Assembly: GCF_038007965.1 (NCBI RefSeq)
Contig: NZ_JBBOYD010000001.1
Coordinates: 3,574,501-3,638,500 of the forward strand
Origin: Niallia sp. FSL W8-0635
GTDB lineage: Bacteria; Bacillota; Bacilli; Bacillales; Cytobacillaceae
DNA length: 64,000 bases
Direction of reading: 5' to 3'
The notes beneath the pieces are model-generated. The model was not told the origin of the DNA. It saw only the letters and a list, made by a program, of their open reading frames with translations, and ran no database searches. Each line of letters starts with the position of its first letter. The stretch's first letter is position 1. A program made the position numbers and the translations under genes. Positions 47,547 to 55,560 of the stretch are shown here, one piece after another.

Positions 47547-48452
47547 CTATTTGGCCTCCTTTTTAAACATGCCGCTTGAAACCAGGTACACCATGCTAAT
47601 AGATAAAGCAACAATCAATAAGACTAAGCCAACAGCAGAGGCATATCCTAAATCATTCTTTTCAATTCCTCGTCTATACAAATATCCAACAATCGTTAAT
47701 CCTATATTTTTGGGAGAATTATTGCTTCCATAAATCATAAAGCTTTCAAGAAACATGGCTAATCCAGCATATATACTAATCGTTGTAACATAAATTCTTG
47801 TTGGTTTTAATAATGGTAAAGTGATATGCCAAAATCTCTGCCATGCATTAGCTCCGTCGACTTTTGCTGATTCATAAAGAACTTCATCAATCGAGCTTAA
47901 CCCAGCCTCAAAATATAAAGTGTTTACACCAGTCCATCTCCACGTTGCTAATAATAGAAGTGCAAACATCCCCGTTCCCCAATTTTTCAGCCATTGTTTT
48001 GACTCAAGGCCAAAAAAATTCAGGATTTGATTCATAAGACCTGTATCCATTTCACTAAACATATATCGAAATAAAATACCTGCAACAACTACTGAAACCA
48101 ATGCTGGCAAATAAATAATGGATTTATAAATTCTCTTACCAACTACACTTTTCGAATTTAATAAAAATGCGCAGAGCATTGGAATAGGAATCAAAATAAT
48201 TAACGTAAAAATCGTATAGATGACACTATTTCTAACAGCAATATGAAATACTTTATCACCTAATAGCTTTTCATAATTTGCAAGCCCGATATACTCACTG
48301 TATCCGTTTCCAATATTATGAAAACTCATATTTATGGTCGAATACATTGGATATATCCAGAAGAAAGACAAGCTAACGATAAACGGTAAAATAAACACAT
48401 AAGGTGCAATCTTCTGAGAGAATAAAAAAGCTTGGATCTTTTTCAAATTCAT
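47547..48452 (-). CDS. ABC sugar transporter permease, AraP-like
   Basis: This 301-aa CUT1 MalF-type permease has FILPFIVSLSFFWIYPMYST near the N-terminus and the EAA loop YESAKVDGANAWQRFWHITL (about 188-207). ATG with AAGGAGAGGA upstream. Middle gene of the importer unit, 63 bp after the binding protein. Confidence 0.9.
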   Translation of the reverse strand: MNLKKIQAFLFSQKIAPYVFILPFIVSLSFFWIYPMYSTINMSFHNIGNGYSEYIGLANYEKLLGDKVFHIAVRNSVIYTIFTLIILIPIPMLCAFLLNSKSVVGKRIYKSIIYLPALVSVVVAGILFRYMFSEMDTGLMNQILNFFGLESKQWLKNWGTGMFALLLLATWRWTGVNTLYFEAGLSSIDEVLYESAKVDGANAWQRFWHITLPLLKPTRIYVTTISIYAGLAMFLESFMIYGSNNSPKNIGLTIVGYLYRRGIEKNDLGYASAVGLVLLIVALSISMVYLVSSGMFKKEAK

Positions 48453-48515
48453 TCCTCTCCTTCTCTATCAAGAGTCTTTAAGATTGCCTATATGAGGCAA
48501 TCTTAAAGACTTAGC

Positions 48516-49871
48516 TTATTCTTGCTCAAAATCTACCTCTGCCTGTGCATCTTCAAGTGCTTGCTTTACCTCAGCGCCATTCTCTAGAACTTCATTTAAT
48601 GTGGTTAAATTAAACGCTTCATTAATAGTAGTAGTAATTGGCACTGTTTTAATTAGATTTACTTCATCTTGAATTTCTAGTAATGTATCGAATGGATTAT
48701 TAACAAAGTATTGAACATATTCGTTCTCTTGATTATGAGTAATTTCTTTGTTTGTCCACACCTTCGTATTCACTGGGTCAAAACCAAGGATATTCCAAAT
48801 TTGCTCTCCGCCTTCTTCCGTCAATTTTGCCCAAGTCATAAATTCTGCTGCTAGTTCAGCATTTTCAGATTCTTTATAGACAACTGTTCCTGTACCACCT
48901 GCACCATTCGAACGTTTTTGTCCTTCTTCAAATACAGGGGCTGGTGCAATAGCAAATTTACCAGACATTTCTGGCATATAGTCTGTAAATCGAGACATAT
49001 ACCAAATCGCTTTAGGGAATGCAGCCACTTCCCCTTTTGCAACTGTTGCGTAGCCTTGCTCTGTATCAATTTGTCCCCCTGGAGTTACTTCTGCAATACC
49101 ACTTTCCAACCAGCTTTGTTGCATTGTTAGCATATTATTTAAAGAATCTAGCTCCACATTTGCTTTATCAGGATTTTCTACCCACGATTCTCCATATTCA
49201 GACATAGCTAAAGTTAGCCAGTCAGCGCCACCAGTATCAACTGAAGTCATATAAACTTCACCATTAGAAGCCTCTTTTAATTTTTCACCTGCAGCTGTAA
49301 AATCATCCCATGTCTTAATTTGTGTATAATCAATACCATATTTTTCTAAAATTTCTGTATTATAATACATCACAGTAGCCCCAACATGTGTCGGTACTCC
49401 ATAGTAATTACCGTCTTTTTCATACGCATCTAATCGGGATGTCACTAAATCCGCCTTATACAGTTCTACGTAGCTATTCAATGCCAACCATGGTACTTCT
49501 CCGTCTAAAAAGTTAGGAAATTGGCCAATTTCAACATCTGCTAAATCGGGAATCCCCTCACCTGATTGAACGGATAAAGTAAGCTTTGTATGCATATCTG
49601 CATAAGGATATACGGTAAACTTAATTTGTATTTGCTTATTTGGGTTTTCCTCATTCCATTTATTTAACATTTCCGTATAGAACTTTTGATGTAAATCAAC
49701 GAACAACCACATGTCCATTTTCGCCCCATCTTCTGGACCTACTGTAGTAACTACTGATTCTACCTCTTCTGTTTTTTTCCCATTACCACTAGAGGAACTC
49801 GAACAACCAACAACTAAAACAGTCATCAATAGAATAACAAAATAGAAAAATCCTTTTTTGGGTAACCTCAT
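48516..49871 (-). CDS. Extracellular solute-binding lipoprotein, AraN-like
   Basis: This 451-aa family 1 sugar receptor has signal peptide MRLPKKGFFYFVILLMTVLVV and lipobox VVGC. The mature part includes FTVYPYADMHTKLTLSVQSG and DLADVEIGQFPNF. ATG 49871 is used (GGGGGC upstream); the frame is open to 49940 but lacks a ribosome-binding site there. First gene of the operon, with a cre-like site 80 bp upstream and AraR-like palindromes beyond it. Confidence 0.9.
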   Translation of the reverse strand: MRLPKKGFFYFVILLMTVLVVGCSSSSSGNGKKTEEVESVVTTVGPEDGAKMDMWLFVDLHQKFYTEMLNKWNEENPNKQIQIKFTVYPYADMHTKLTLSVQSGEGIPDLADVEIGQFPNFLDGEVPWLALNSYVELYKADLVTSRLDAYEKDGNYYGVPTHVGATVMYYNTEILEKYGIDYTQIKTWDDFTAAGEKLKEASNGEVYMTSVDTGGADWLTLAMSEYGESWVENPDKANVELDSLNNMLTMQQSWLESGIAEVTPGGQIDTEQGYATVAKGEVAAFPKAIWYMSRFTDYMPEMSGKFAIAPAPVFEEGQKRSNGAGGTGTVVYKESENAELAAEFMTWAKLTEEGGEQIWNILGFDPVNTKVWTNKEITHNQENEYVQYFVNNPFDTLLEIQDEVNLIKTVPITTTINEAFNLTTLNEVLENGAEVKQALEDAQAEVDFEQE

Positions 49872-49949
49872 AAAATTTGCCCCCATTCGATTTTTATAAT
49901 GCCAGAAATTCAAGTATTTTATATAGATTGACAAGATCACCCCCTAAAA

Positions 49950-49963
49950 TTAAAACGCTTTCA
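49950..49963. promoter_or_regulatory. CcpA cre-like site of the arabinose-oligosaccharide operon
   Basis: TTAAAACGCTTTCA matches TGWAANCGNTNWCA at 13 of 14 positions, 79 bp upstream of the receptor start. Confidence 0.65.
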
Positions 49964-49994
49964 TCATTAGGTATATTACGATTCACAAATTTTT

Positions 49995-50047
49995 ATGTAC
50001 ATTTTTTATACGTACTTTTTTATTTTTAATTTTAAAATGTACGTATA
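49995..50047. promoter_or_regulatory. AraR-like operator cluster
   Basis: TATACGTAC (50007-50015) and GTACGTATA (50039-50047) are inverted copies about 32 bp apart, and ATGTACAT lies at 49995-50002. They resemble the AraR operator ATTTGTACGTACAAAT. Paired spaced sites suit cooperative looping by AraR. No araR gene is in the window. The 50048-50318 remainder of the gap is AT-rich with no gene. Confidence 0.55.
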
Positions 50048-50318
50048 TTATGATTAAATTTATGTTGTTATTTCTAACTTCATTATTTTGCAGCCATTAG
50101 AAAAGGAGTTATCTAAACAACACTAATGATAGTGCCCCTAATAAATTTGACCACACATCTTTTTTTGAATTCGAAGCCAAAATAAAATACTTTTTTTCTC
50201 AACTTTATAAGATACTAGATGCTATTCTTTTTCACTAAAACAAAAATTCCATGAGTAATTTTTTAACATTTAGAAGAAAATACATCTGTAGAAGTTATTA
50301 CGAAAAGGAGTGTTCACA

Positions 50319-50525
50319 TTGAAAAAAAAGAATGCTGATCAAAATACGGAAGTTGCAGGACGTGTTTTTGATCCAAGTGATTATGAAAAAAAGGACCAAC
50401 TTTCTTCTGGCTTGGCAACTACTCATGAACAAGCTACTGATACATATACAGAAGGGGAGATTGGTGCCGTAATTGATGATGTAGATGGAGAAGATGTTCA
50501 AATAGGGAAAAAAACGAAGAAGTAA
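50319..50525 (+). CDS. YozQ-like (DUF4025) small protein
   Basis: This 68-aa hydrophilic protein starts at TTG 50319 with AAAGGAG 8 bp upstream. It contains AGRVFDPSDYEKKDQLSSGLA followed by TTHEQATDTYTEGEIGAVID, a pattern I associate with bacillar YozQ. It is acidic in the middle, has a basic C-terminus (IGKKTKK) and no membrane segment. Function unknown. Monocistronic with a terminator. Confidence 0.7.
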   Translation: MKKKNADQNTEVAGRVFDPSDYEKKDQLSSGLATTHEQATDTYTEGEIGAVIDDVDGEDVQIGKKTKK

Positions 50526-50531
50526 CAGCTA

Positions 50532-50574
50532 AAATAGGGACTACTTCCTAAGTGAAGGAAATAGTCCCTATTTT
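50532..50574 (+). terminator. Terminator of the YozQ-like gene
   Basis: AAATAGGGACTA / TAGTCCCTATTT stem followed by Ts, just after the stop codon. Confidence 0.85.
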
Positions 50575-50622
50575 TATTGCTTTTATTCCGATTAATACAT
50601 TTTTCAAACTAAGTTTGCTGCT

Positions 50623-52101
50623 TTACTCAGGAATATATGGTAACTCTAGCGTTTTCGGAAGATTGATGACATGTGTCTCTACATAAGATTTTAATCCTTC
50701 CTCCCCATACTCTCTTCCTACACCAGACTGCTTCACTCCTCCAAATGGGAACTGAACATCCAGACCTTGAACAGCCGCTGTATTAATCATGGTTGTACCT
50801 GCTTCAATTCTGCGTGCTACATTTACAGCATGCTCTTCCTCACCCCAAACAGAGCTTGTTAAACCGTATATACTTTCATTATGCAATTCGATTACTTGCT
50901 CTTCATCATCAAATGGCAATATTGGTACAGTTGGTCCAAATTGCTCTTCGACTACAATCGGATCATGATAATCTGCTCCTAGTACTAAAGTTGGCTGAAG
51001 GAAATAACCGTTGTCCATTAGGTCCGGATTTAGTATTTTCCCTAATGGAATAACTTTTGCACCTTTACTTTTAGCATTTTCTACAAGGCTGCGTACATAT
51101 TTCACCTGGTTTATATTATTTACAGGACCGACAGTCACATCTGGATTAAAAGGATCACCAACCCTTATCCATTTATTTGCAGCTTCTATATATTTTTCTA
51201 CAAAGGTATCATAGATGGAACGATGGACATATATCCGTTTAGCAATCATACAAATTTGTCCTGCTGTTAAAAAGTTTGAAATGACCATTCTTCTCATAGC
51301 TCTTTCGTCGTTAACATCAAAATCCTCTAAGACAATTGCAGCATCATTTCCGCCTAGCTCCAAGGTCATCTTTTTGATTGTTTCTGATGCAGCTTTCATA
51401 ATACTTTTGGCAGTTTTTGTTCCACCAGTAAAGGCAATTTTCGCAACCTTAGGATTAGATGTTAGCTCCACACCCACTTCTGCATCCCCATGGACAAGAT
51501 TGAGAACACCAGGGGGAAATTCATTTGCAATTATTTCAACCACTTTGCTAACAGCTAAAGGTGCAAATGGACTAGGTTTAACAACCATAGTATTTCCAGT
51601 CAATAATGCTGGAGCAATTTTGATGGTGGATAAAGAAATTGGATAATTCCATGGTGAAATGGCAGAAACAACCCCCACTGGATCATAGGTAATAATGGTT
51701 CTTCCATTTTCATGCACTTTTTCCTGTGGACTAACAACCTTCTTCACATTCTTGCAAGCAAATTCCATCCACATAAGTGAAATAGCGATTTCTCCTTTAG
51801 AATCATATAATGCCTTCCCATGTTCTCTTGATAATAAGGTAGCTATTTCAGGGGTTGCGTCCTTTATTTTTTGGATAGCCCGCTCCATTCTTTCAATTCG
51901 ATCCTCTACTTTCGTCCATGCCCATTTTTTTAAAGCATCATATGCTGCATCTATCGCTTGTACCGTTTCCTCTTTCGTATTAAGTGGAGCGTATCCTACA
52001 ATCTCATCAGGATGGGTAGGATTTTCACGAGGAGCCTGTTTTTCCGTTGGTACTTTCTCTCCATTGATAATGGCATGTATGGTAATTGGTTCATTTGGCA
52101 T
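50623..52101 (-). CDS. Aldehyde dehydrogenase, class 1/2-like
   Basis: This 492-aa NAD(P)-dependent enzyme has SAISPWNYPIS (cofactor), FTGGTKTAKSIM, LELGGNDAAIV with general-base Glu (about 258) and catalytic Cys in AGQICMIAKRI (about 291). VEEQFGPTVPILPF is near residue 388. It resembles succinate-semialdehyde or benzaldehyde-type dehydrogenases, but the substrate cannot be settled. ATG with AAGGAGG 9 bp upstream. Single gene. The 52102-52349 gap holds no other gene that I can see. Confidence 0.92.
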   Translation of the reverse strand: MPNEPITIHAIINGEKVPTEKQAPRENPTHPDEIVGYAPLNTKEETVQAIDAAYDALKKWAWTKVEDRIERMERAIQKIKDATPEIATLLSREHGKALYDSKGEIAISLMWMEFACKNVKKVVSPQEKVHENGRTIITYDPVGVVSAISPWNYPISLSTIKIAPALLTGNTMVVKPSPFAPLAVSKVVEIIANEFPPGVLNLVHGDAEVGVELTSNPKVAKIAFTGGTKTAKSIMKAASETIKKMTLELGGNDAAIVLEDFDVNDERAMRRMVISNFLTAGQICMIAKRIYVHRSIYDTFVEKYIEAANKWIRVGDPFNPDVTVGPVNNINQVKYVRSLVENAKSKGAKVIPLGKILNPDLMDNGYFLQPTLVLGADYHDPIVVEEQFGPTVPILPFDDEEQVIELHNESIYGLTSSVWGEEEHAVNVARRIEAGTTMINTAAVQGLDVQFPFGGVKQSGVGREYGEEGLKSYVETHVINLPKTLELPYIPE

Positions 52102-52349
52102 ATTATGATGCCTCCTTTTCGATTCTTCATTAACATAATTAGTATGAATTAGGTTGTTACAGTATATACGATAAGTATGTTGAAATTAGACAATTCTTCC
52201 CATTCCATACAAACAGAGAAACGCAATTACAAATCACTTCAACTAAGATAATGGGAGTCTTTATAATTATTCCTCTTTTATCAAGCAGGAAAACACAATT
52301 AGCTTTGTAATTTTCCCCACTTGATGCTTAGAAGATTTCCCATTCCAAT

Positions 52350-52401
52350 AAAAATAAAAAAAGAATAGCAAATACTACAATTTAGGTAGCATCTGCTATT
52401 C
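52350..52401 (-). terminator. Terminator of the downstream MarR gene
   Basis: GAATAGCA / TGCTATTC stem followed by T7ATTTTTATT on the minus strand, about 80 bp after the MarR stop. Confidence 0.7.
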
Positions 52402-52484
52402 GTAATTACACTTATATATTGAATTATAATCTAAATTATCGATTTAAACTTTAACACAAATTCGTTTAATATTACCCAGACTAT

Positions 52485-52928
52485 CTATTTCTCCAAACCT
52501 TCTGCACCCATTCCAATTTTCTTTAATAGATCAGCTAGCAGTACTTTTTCCTCATTTGAGATAAAGGATAAATTTTCCGAAATGGTTGCAACGTGTTTAG
52601 GAAAAATCTCATCAAACAGCGCTCGTCCTTCCTTCGTCAGGACGACGTTAGATGCTCTTCTATCATTGGGGTTGGGCTGTCTTTCTACAAGCCCTTTCTT
52701 TTCTAGCTTGTCTACTACATAGGTAATACTTCCACTAGGGATTGAAAAAACCTCACTAATCTTTTGAACAGGATGTGGTCCTTTACTGTAAAGCAATTCA
52801 AGAATCATAAAATTTTCACTATTGATTTTATGACTTTCAATATCCTTCTGAATATTGGTAACAACAGCCTTGGAAGCCTTCAACCATATGCGAAACAATC
52901 TCAAATCCAGATCATTTTGATTTTCCAC
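52485..52928 (-). CDS. MarR-family regulator (MhqR-like)
   Basis: This 147-aa winged-helix regulator has VQKISEVFSIPSGSITYVVDKLEKKGLVERQPNPNDRRASNV spanning recognition helix and wing (about 55-95). GTG start with AAAGGAGG 7 bp upstream. It is close to bacillar regulators of quinone or electrophile stress genes such as MhqR. It probably controls the adjacent DoxX gene, whose promoter holds two TCCTANNNNTAGGA palindromes; that link is inferred. Confidence 0.85.
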   Translation of the reverse strand: MENQNDLDLRLFRIWLKASKAVVTNIQKDIESHKINSENFMILELLYSKGPHPVQKISEVFSIPSGSITYVVDKLEKKGLVERQPNPNDRRASNVVLTKEGRALFDEIFPKHVATISENLSFISNEEKVLLADLLKKIGMGAEGLEK

Positions 52929-53131
52929 GACTTAACCTCCTTTAAATATTTAGGTCATTTTATTTATCTATATAAAGGATAATTAACTTCAGTTGGAATC
53001 GCTATTGGTATTTGAAGTTTTCCTTTAGATTCAACGAAAGCAGATTTTTTTTTCTTTTCAACTATTGCCAAACTCCTAATAGTATCCTGGAATTTACTCA
53101 TTCATTGAATTCACTCTTTATTTTACTAGAC

Positions 53132-53482
53132 TTAAAGCAATGATTCAAAATTAATAAATAATACAATGAACCCTAATAGTAATAAAATGATTGGCATCAT
53201 CATACTTTTAACCGCATCTTTAATTTTAATATGTGTAATAATTGCTCCAATCATTGTGACAACGATTAATAATCCGCCCCAAGCAGCCACTGTTTCATTC
53301 CAAATACCTACAATAACGAATACAGCTGAAAGAATTTCCACTAAACCTGTGAACACTCTAAACCATCCTGGATACCCATAATGCTTGAATCCCTCAACCA
53401 TTTGCTTTGAACCCAACTTCATAAAGCCAAACATTAGGAATCCTACCCCTAATAAAACTTGTAAAATAATTGATAATATCAT
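53132..53482 (-). CDS. DoxX-family membrane protein
   Basis: This 116-aa protein has four predicted helices (about 3-22, 45-65, 70-90, 95-113) and the family features GFLMFGFMKLGSK and HYGYPGWFRVFTGLVEILSA. DoxX proteins (for example CatD/YfiD, MhqP) are tied to quinone, thiol or redox stress in bacilli. ATG 53482 follows GGGAGAGAATATAA. A SigA-type promoter overlapping two palindromes lies upstream. Confidence 0.88.
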   Translation of the reverse strand: MILSIILQVLLGVGFLMFGFMKLGSKQMVEGFKHYGYPGWFRVFTGLVEILSAVFVIVGIWNETVAAWGGLLIVVTMIGAIITHIKIKDAVKSMMMPIILLLLGFIVLFINFESLL

Positions 53483-53516
53483 TATTTATATTCTCTCCCT
53501 TTACCCTAAAAATATT

Positions 53517-53568
53517 TATCCTAATATTAGGACTTATTCATCCTAGCATTAGGATAAATTTTTGTCAA
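53517..53568 (-). promoter_or_regulatory. DoxX promoter with two palindromic operators
   Basis: On the minus strand TTGACA (53568-53563) and TAGGAT (53545-53540) are 17 bp apart. TCCTAATATTAGGA (53519-53532, perfect) and TCCTAGCATTAGGA (53541-53554) are repeated operators. The latter covers the -10 element, as expected for repression by a MarR protein. Confidence 0.7.
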
Positions 53569-53570
53569 TA

Positions 53571-53604
53571 AAAAAACAACCTGATGAATGATTTTTAGGT
53601 TGTG
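53571..53604 (-). terminator. Minus-strand terminator upstream of the DoxX promoter
   Basis: ACAACCT / AGGTTGT stem with T7 on the minus strand. No minus-strand gene precedes it closely, so it may stop transcripts reading through from ssrA across the endonuclease gene. Confidence 0.55.
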
Positions 53605-53674
53605 TATATTCTTATTTAAATCAAGTATTATTGCTTGTCTATTTTTACAAAGCCCAGAAAAAAACATTTTTTTG

Positions 53675-53703
53675 TTGACGTTCTATTTTTTCTAAAATAT
53701 TCT
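53675..53703 (+). promoter_or_regulatory. Promoter of the LAGLIDADG gene
   Basis: TTGACG and TATTCT are separated by 17 bp, 31 bp upstream of the TTG start. This gives the endonuclease independent plus-strand expression. Confidence 0.55.
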
Positions 53704-53734
53704 TATACATAAATATCACTCAGGAGGTAATATA

Positions 53735-54142
53735 TTGGAACAATGGGAGGCTGCATATCTCGCAGGAATTATTGATGGAGAAGGTAGTATTACTTTAACA
53801 AAAATGCATAAGGGGGAATACAGAAGACTATGTATTACTATCCCCTCCACAGATAAAGAGTTACTAGATTACCTTCACCAATTGATAGGTGGTGTATTAA
53901 TACGGAAAAAGAACTACGAACCTGATATTCATAAGAATTCTTATACGTTAGTAATAAAAAAGAAAAATGATGTATTTTTTATTTTGGAGCGAATCTCTCC
54001 CTTTTTACGAATCCATAAGAAAAGAAATAGAGCCCTATGGATTTTAAATAACTACAATAAAGTTACACCTAGAAATGGAAAATATAATAAAATAATGCTT
54101 AAAGAGAAACAATATTTTGAATCTGAATTCTTTAATCTCTGA
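53735..54142 (+). CDS. Free-standing LAGLIDADG homing endonuclease
   Basis: This 135-aa protein has one LAGLIDADG helix near the start (AAYLAGIIDGEGSITL; catalytic acidic residue expected at the helix end, Asp/Glu in IDGEG). Basic beta-strand segments follow (RKKNYEPDIHKNSYTLVIKK), then SPFLRIHKKRNRALWIL. Single-motif members act as homodimers cutting a near-palindromic site. TTG start with AGGAGGT 6 bp upstream and its own promoter. It converges on ssrA, ending 37 bp from the tmRNA 3' end, and is not inside the ssrA intron. Its target may be intronless ssrA (inference). Confidence 0.88.
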   Translation: MEQWEAAYLAGIIDGEGSITLTKMHKGEYRRLCITIPSTDKELLDYLHQLIGGVLIRKKNYEPDIHKNSYTLVIKKKNDVFFILERISPFLRIHKKRNRALWILNNYNKVTPRNGKYNKIMLKEKQYFESEFFNL

Positions 54143-54153
54143 TTTTTTTAGAC

Positions 54154-54185
54154 AAAATAAAAACCACCAAATATGTATTTGGTGG
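54154..54185 (-). terminator. ssrA terminator
   Basis: CCACCAAATA / TATTTGGTGG overlaps the 3' CCA end and is followed on the minus strand by TTTTTATTTT. Confidence 0.8.
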
Positions 54186-54196
54186 AGACGGTGGGA

Positions 54197-54474
54197 CGTG
54201 CAATTCCATGCTTTCGTCATGGCACTGACTATATCTTGAACCTGTAATATTTAGTTAGGTCCTCTGGCGTCTTATACGAAATATAAATTTACTTTAAATG
54301 TAGAATTCCGTATCCTAGTGCTACCAAATTCTTGGCAGCCTATAAGTCGATACACGGCTGTTGAATTACTTCACATACCGCTCGGCATTGCCTTATCACA
54401 GTTAATGTGACTTAGGTTTCACCGATAAAGCCAGATTTTCACTTGTATGTTACCATACAAGGCGACTAAAATTA
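54197..54474 (-). other. Group I self-splicing intron in the tmRNA T-loop
   Basis: This is a 278-nt intron. P1: exon CGAU pairs with intron GUCG, placing the splice-site U opposite G. P2: UUGUAUG-GUAA-CAUACAA. P7: GACUUAU with S-element AAGAUAUAGUC (54227-54237), leaving the usual bulge. P8: GCUGCCAA-GAAU-UUGGUAGC (54320-54339). P9: GUGC..CCAUG hairpin (54198-54225). The last intron base is G (54197). It has no ORF of useful size. The S-element resembles group IA introns, but the subclass is uncertain. The insertion follows U59 of the tRNA-like domain. Confidence 0.9.
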
Positions 54475-54692
54475 ATCGAACCCACGTCCAGAAACATCGG
54501 CACTTAAGCTTCTACGAGTGTAGTCAACATATTCGCAATTCGCTTATTCTTCTGCCTGTTGACAGGCGTCCGATAAGCTAGTCTGGTTGTTCTCTTCCTT
54601 CTTCCTCAGACGGTGGAATCCGGCGTAGCCCACTTAAAGTGAGTCCCTGACCCTACCACATGGGCGATGGAGGGAGGAACCGCTAAGCGCTA

Positions 54693-54728
54693 TTAAGCAG
54701 CTAAAGCGAAGTTGTTTTGTTGTTTGCC
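54693..54728 (-). other. tmRNA proteolysis-tag reading frame
   Basis: The resume frame GGC..TAA encodes GKQQNNFALAA, added after the charged alanine. The ALAA end is the recognition signal for ClpXP-type proteases. It is shorter than the B. subtilis tag I recall. Confidence 0.9.
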
Positions 54729-54931
54729 AGTTATAGGCTTTGACGTTTTAACGAGGCCGATCCCCTCGACTCGCAACCTAAGCTCGAACTATCCCTGTCG
54801 AATCCGTAGCGTCCCCATTATTAGGATAAAATCAGGTAATTGTTACATTACAAGATTCTTAGCATTTAAGCTAACGTTTCGGAAGCTCTGAAATAGGAGC
54901 TTAAAGTTATGTTGTCTTATCGACATAACTA

Positions 54932-54959
54932 ATTATAACATAACTGAAGCGTATTTCAA
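54932..54959 (-). promoter_or_regulatory. ssrA promoter
   Basis: On the minus strand TTGAAA and TATAAT (preceded by TGT, an extended -10) are 16 bp apart. The predicted start lies about 110 nt upstream of the mature 5' end, leaving a leader with an AGTTATGT/ACATAACT hairpin to be trimmed. Confidence 0.7.
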
Positions 54960-54974
54960 TTGTAAAGTTTTGGA

Positions 54975-55442
54975 TTACATTTTTTGCCTTTCACGTAAAG
55001 CACGTTCGATGCTACGATTTGCTTCTTTACGTTTTAAGGTTTCACGCTTATCATAGTTCTTTTTACCCTTACCTAGACCAATCAAAACCTTTGCAAAACC
55101 ATTTTTAAAATAAATTTTTAGCGGGACTAGAGAGTAACCTACTTCTTTTGTATCCCCAATTAATTTATTGATTTGTTTTCGATGTAATAAAAGCTTTCTT
55201 GTTCTTAAAGGATCATGATTATAACGGTTCCCTTGCTCATATGGGCTAATATGCATCCCGAGCAGGAATACCTCTCCATTAATAATGCGCGCATATGATT
55301 CCTTTAAGTTTACTCTTCCAGCACGAATTGCTTTAATTTCTGTACCTTGAAGAACAAGTCCTGCCTCGTAAGTCTCTTCAATAAAGTAATCATGATTTGC
55401 TTTTTTATTCTGTGCAACTAATTTCCCTTCACCTTTTGGCAT
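54975..55442 (-). CDS. smpB: SsrA-binding protein SmpB
   Basis: This 155-aa partner binds the tRNA-like domain of tmRNA and delivers it to stalled ribosomes. It has the OB-fold motif [27 protein letters not shown] (first two strands), [15 protein letters not shown] at the C-terminal tail and the conserved [13 protein letters not shown] 55442 (MPKGEGK) has GGGGGAAGAGG upstream; the longer frame is an artefact. It lies between rnr and ssrA, as in B. subtilis. Confidence 0.97.
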   Translation of the reverse strand: MPKGEGKLVAQNKKANHDYFIEETYEAGLVLQGTEIKAIRAGRVNLKESYARIINGEVFLLGMHISPYEQGNRYNHDPLRTRKLLLHRKQINKLIGDTKEVGYSLVPLKIYFKNGFAKVLIGLGKGKKNYDKRETLKRKEANRSIERALRERQKM

Positions 55443-55560
55443 GCCTCTTCCCCCTACTCTGCCAATAATTTTAACAAAAGAATGTCTATTATTCAAACAT
55501 CCCCTGCATGTGGTTTCTTCTTTAAAAGGAACCACATGCATAAAATATGCCTATTTACCG

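Larger units (their letters stand above)
54180..54816 (-). ncRNA. ssrA: tmRNA gene, interrupted by a group I intron
   Basis: The transfer-messenger RNA rescues stalled ribosomes with SmpB, encoded just upstream. The 5' end GGGGACG (54816) pairs with the 3' CGTCTCC before the encoded ACCA (54180). The T-arm is GTGGG ... CCCAC. The gene spans 637 nt. Removing 54197-54474 leaves 359 nt, the usual bacillar length, and rebuilds the loop TTCGATT: exon 1 ends GGGTTCGAT, exon 2 starts TCCCACC. Upstream reading frames, pseudoknot-like hairpins and the tag sequence are intact, so function depends only on splicing. Confidence 0.95.

Noticed and set aside
51215..52108. Plus-strand frames of 143 and 137 aa
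   Set aside because: They lie antisense to the aldehyde dehydrogenase gene; composition is typical of reverse-complement shadows.
54180..54816. Permuted two-piece tmRNA or misassembly instead of an intron
   Set aside because: The 5' and 3' pieces are in the normal order, the acceptor stem pairs across the whole gene, and the interruption has group I pairing with a terminal G.
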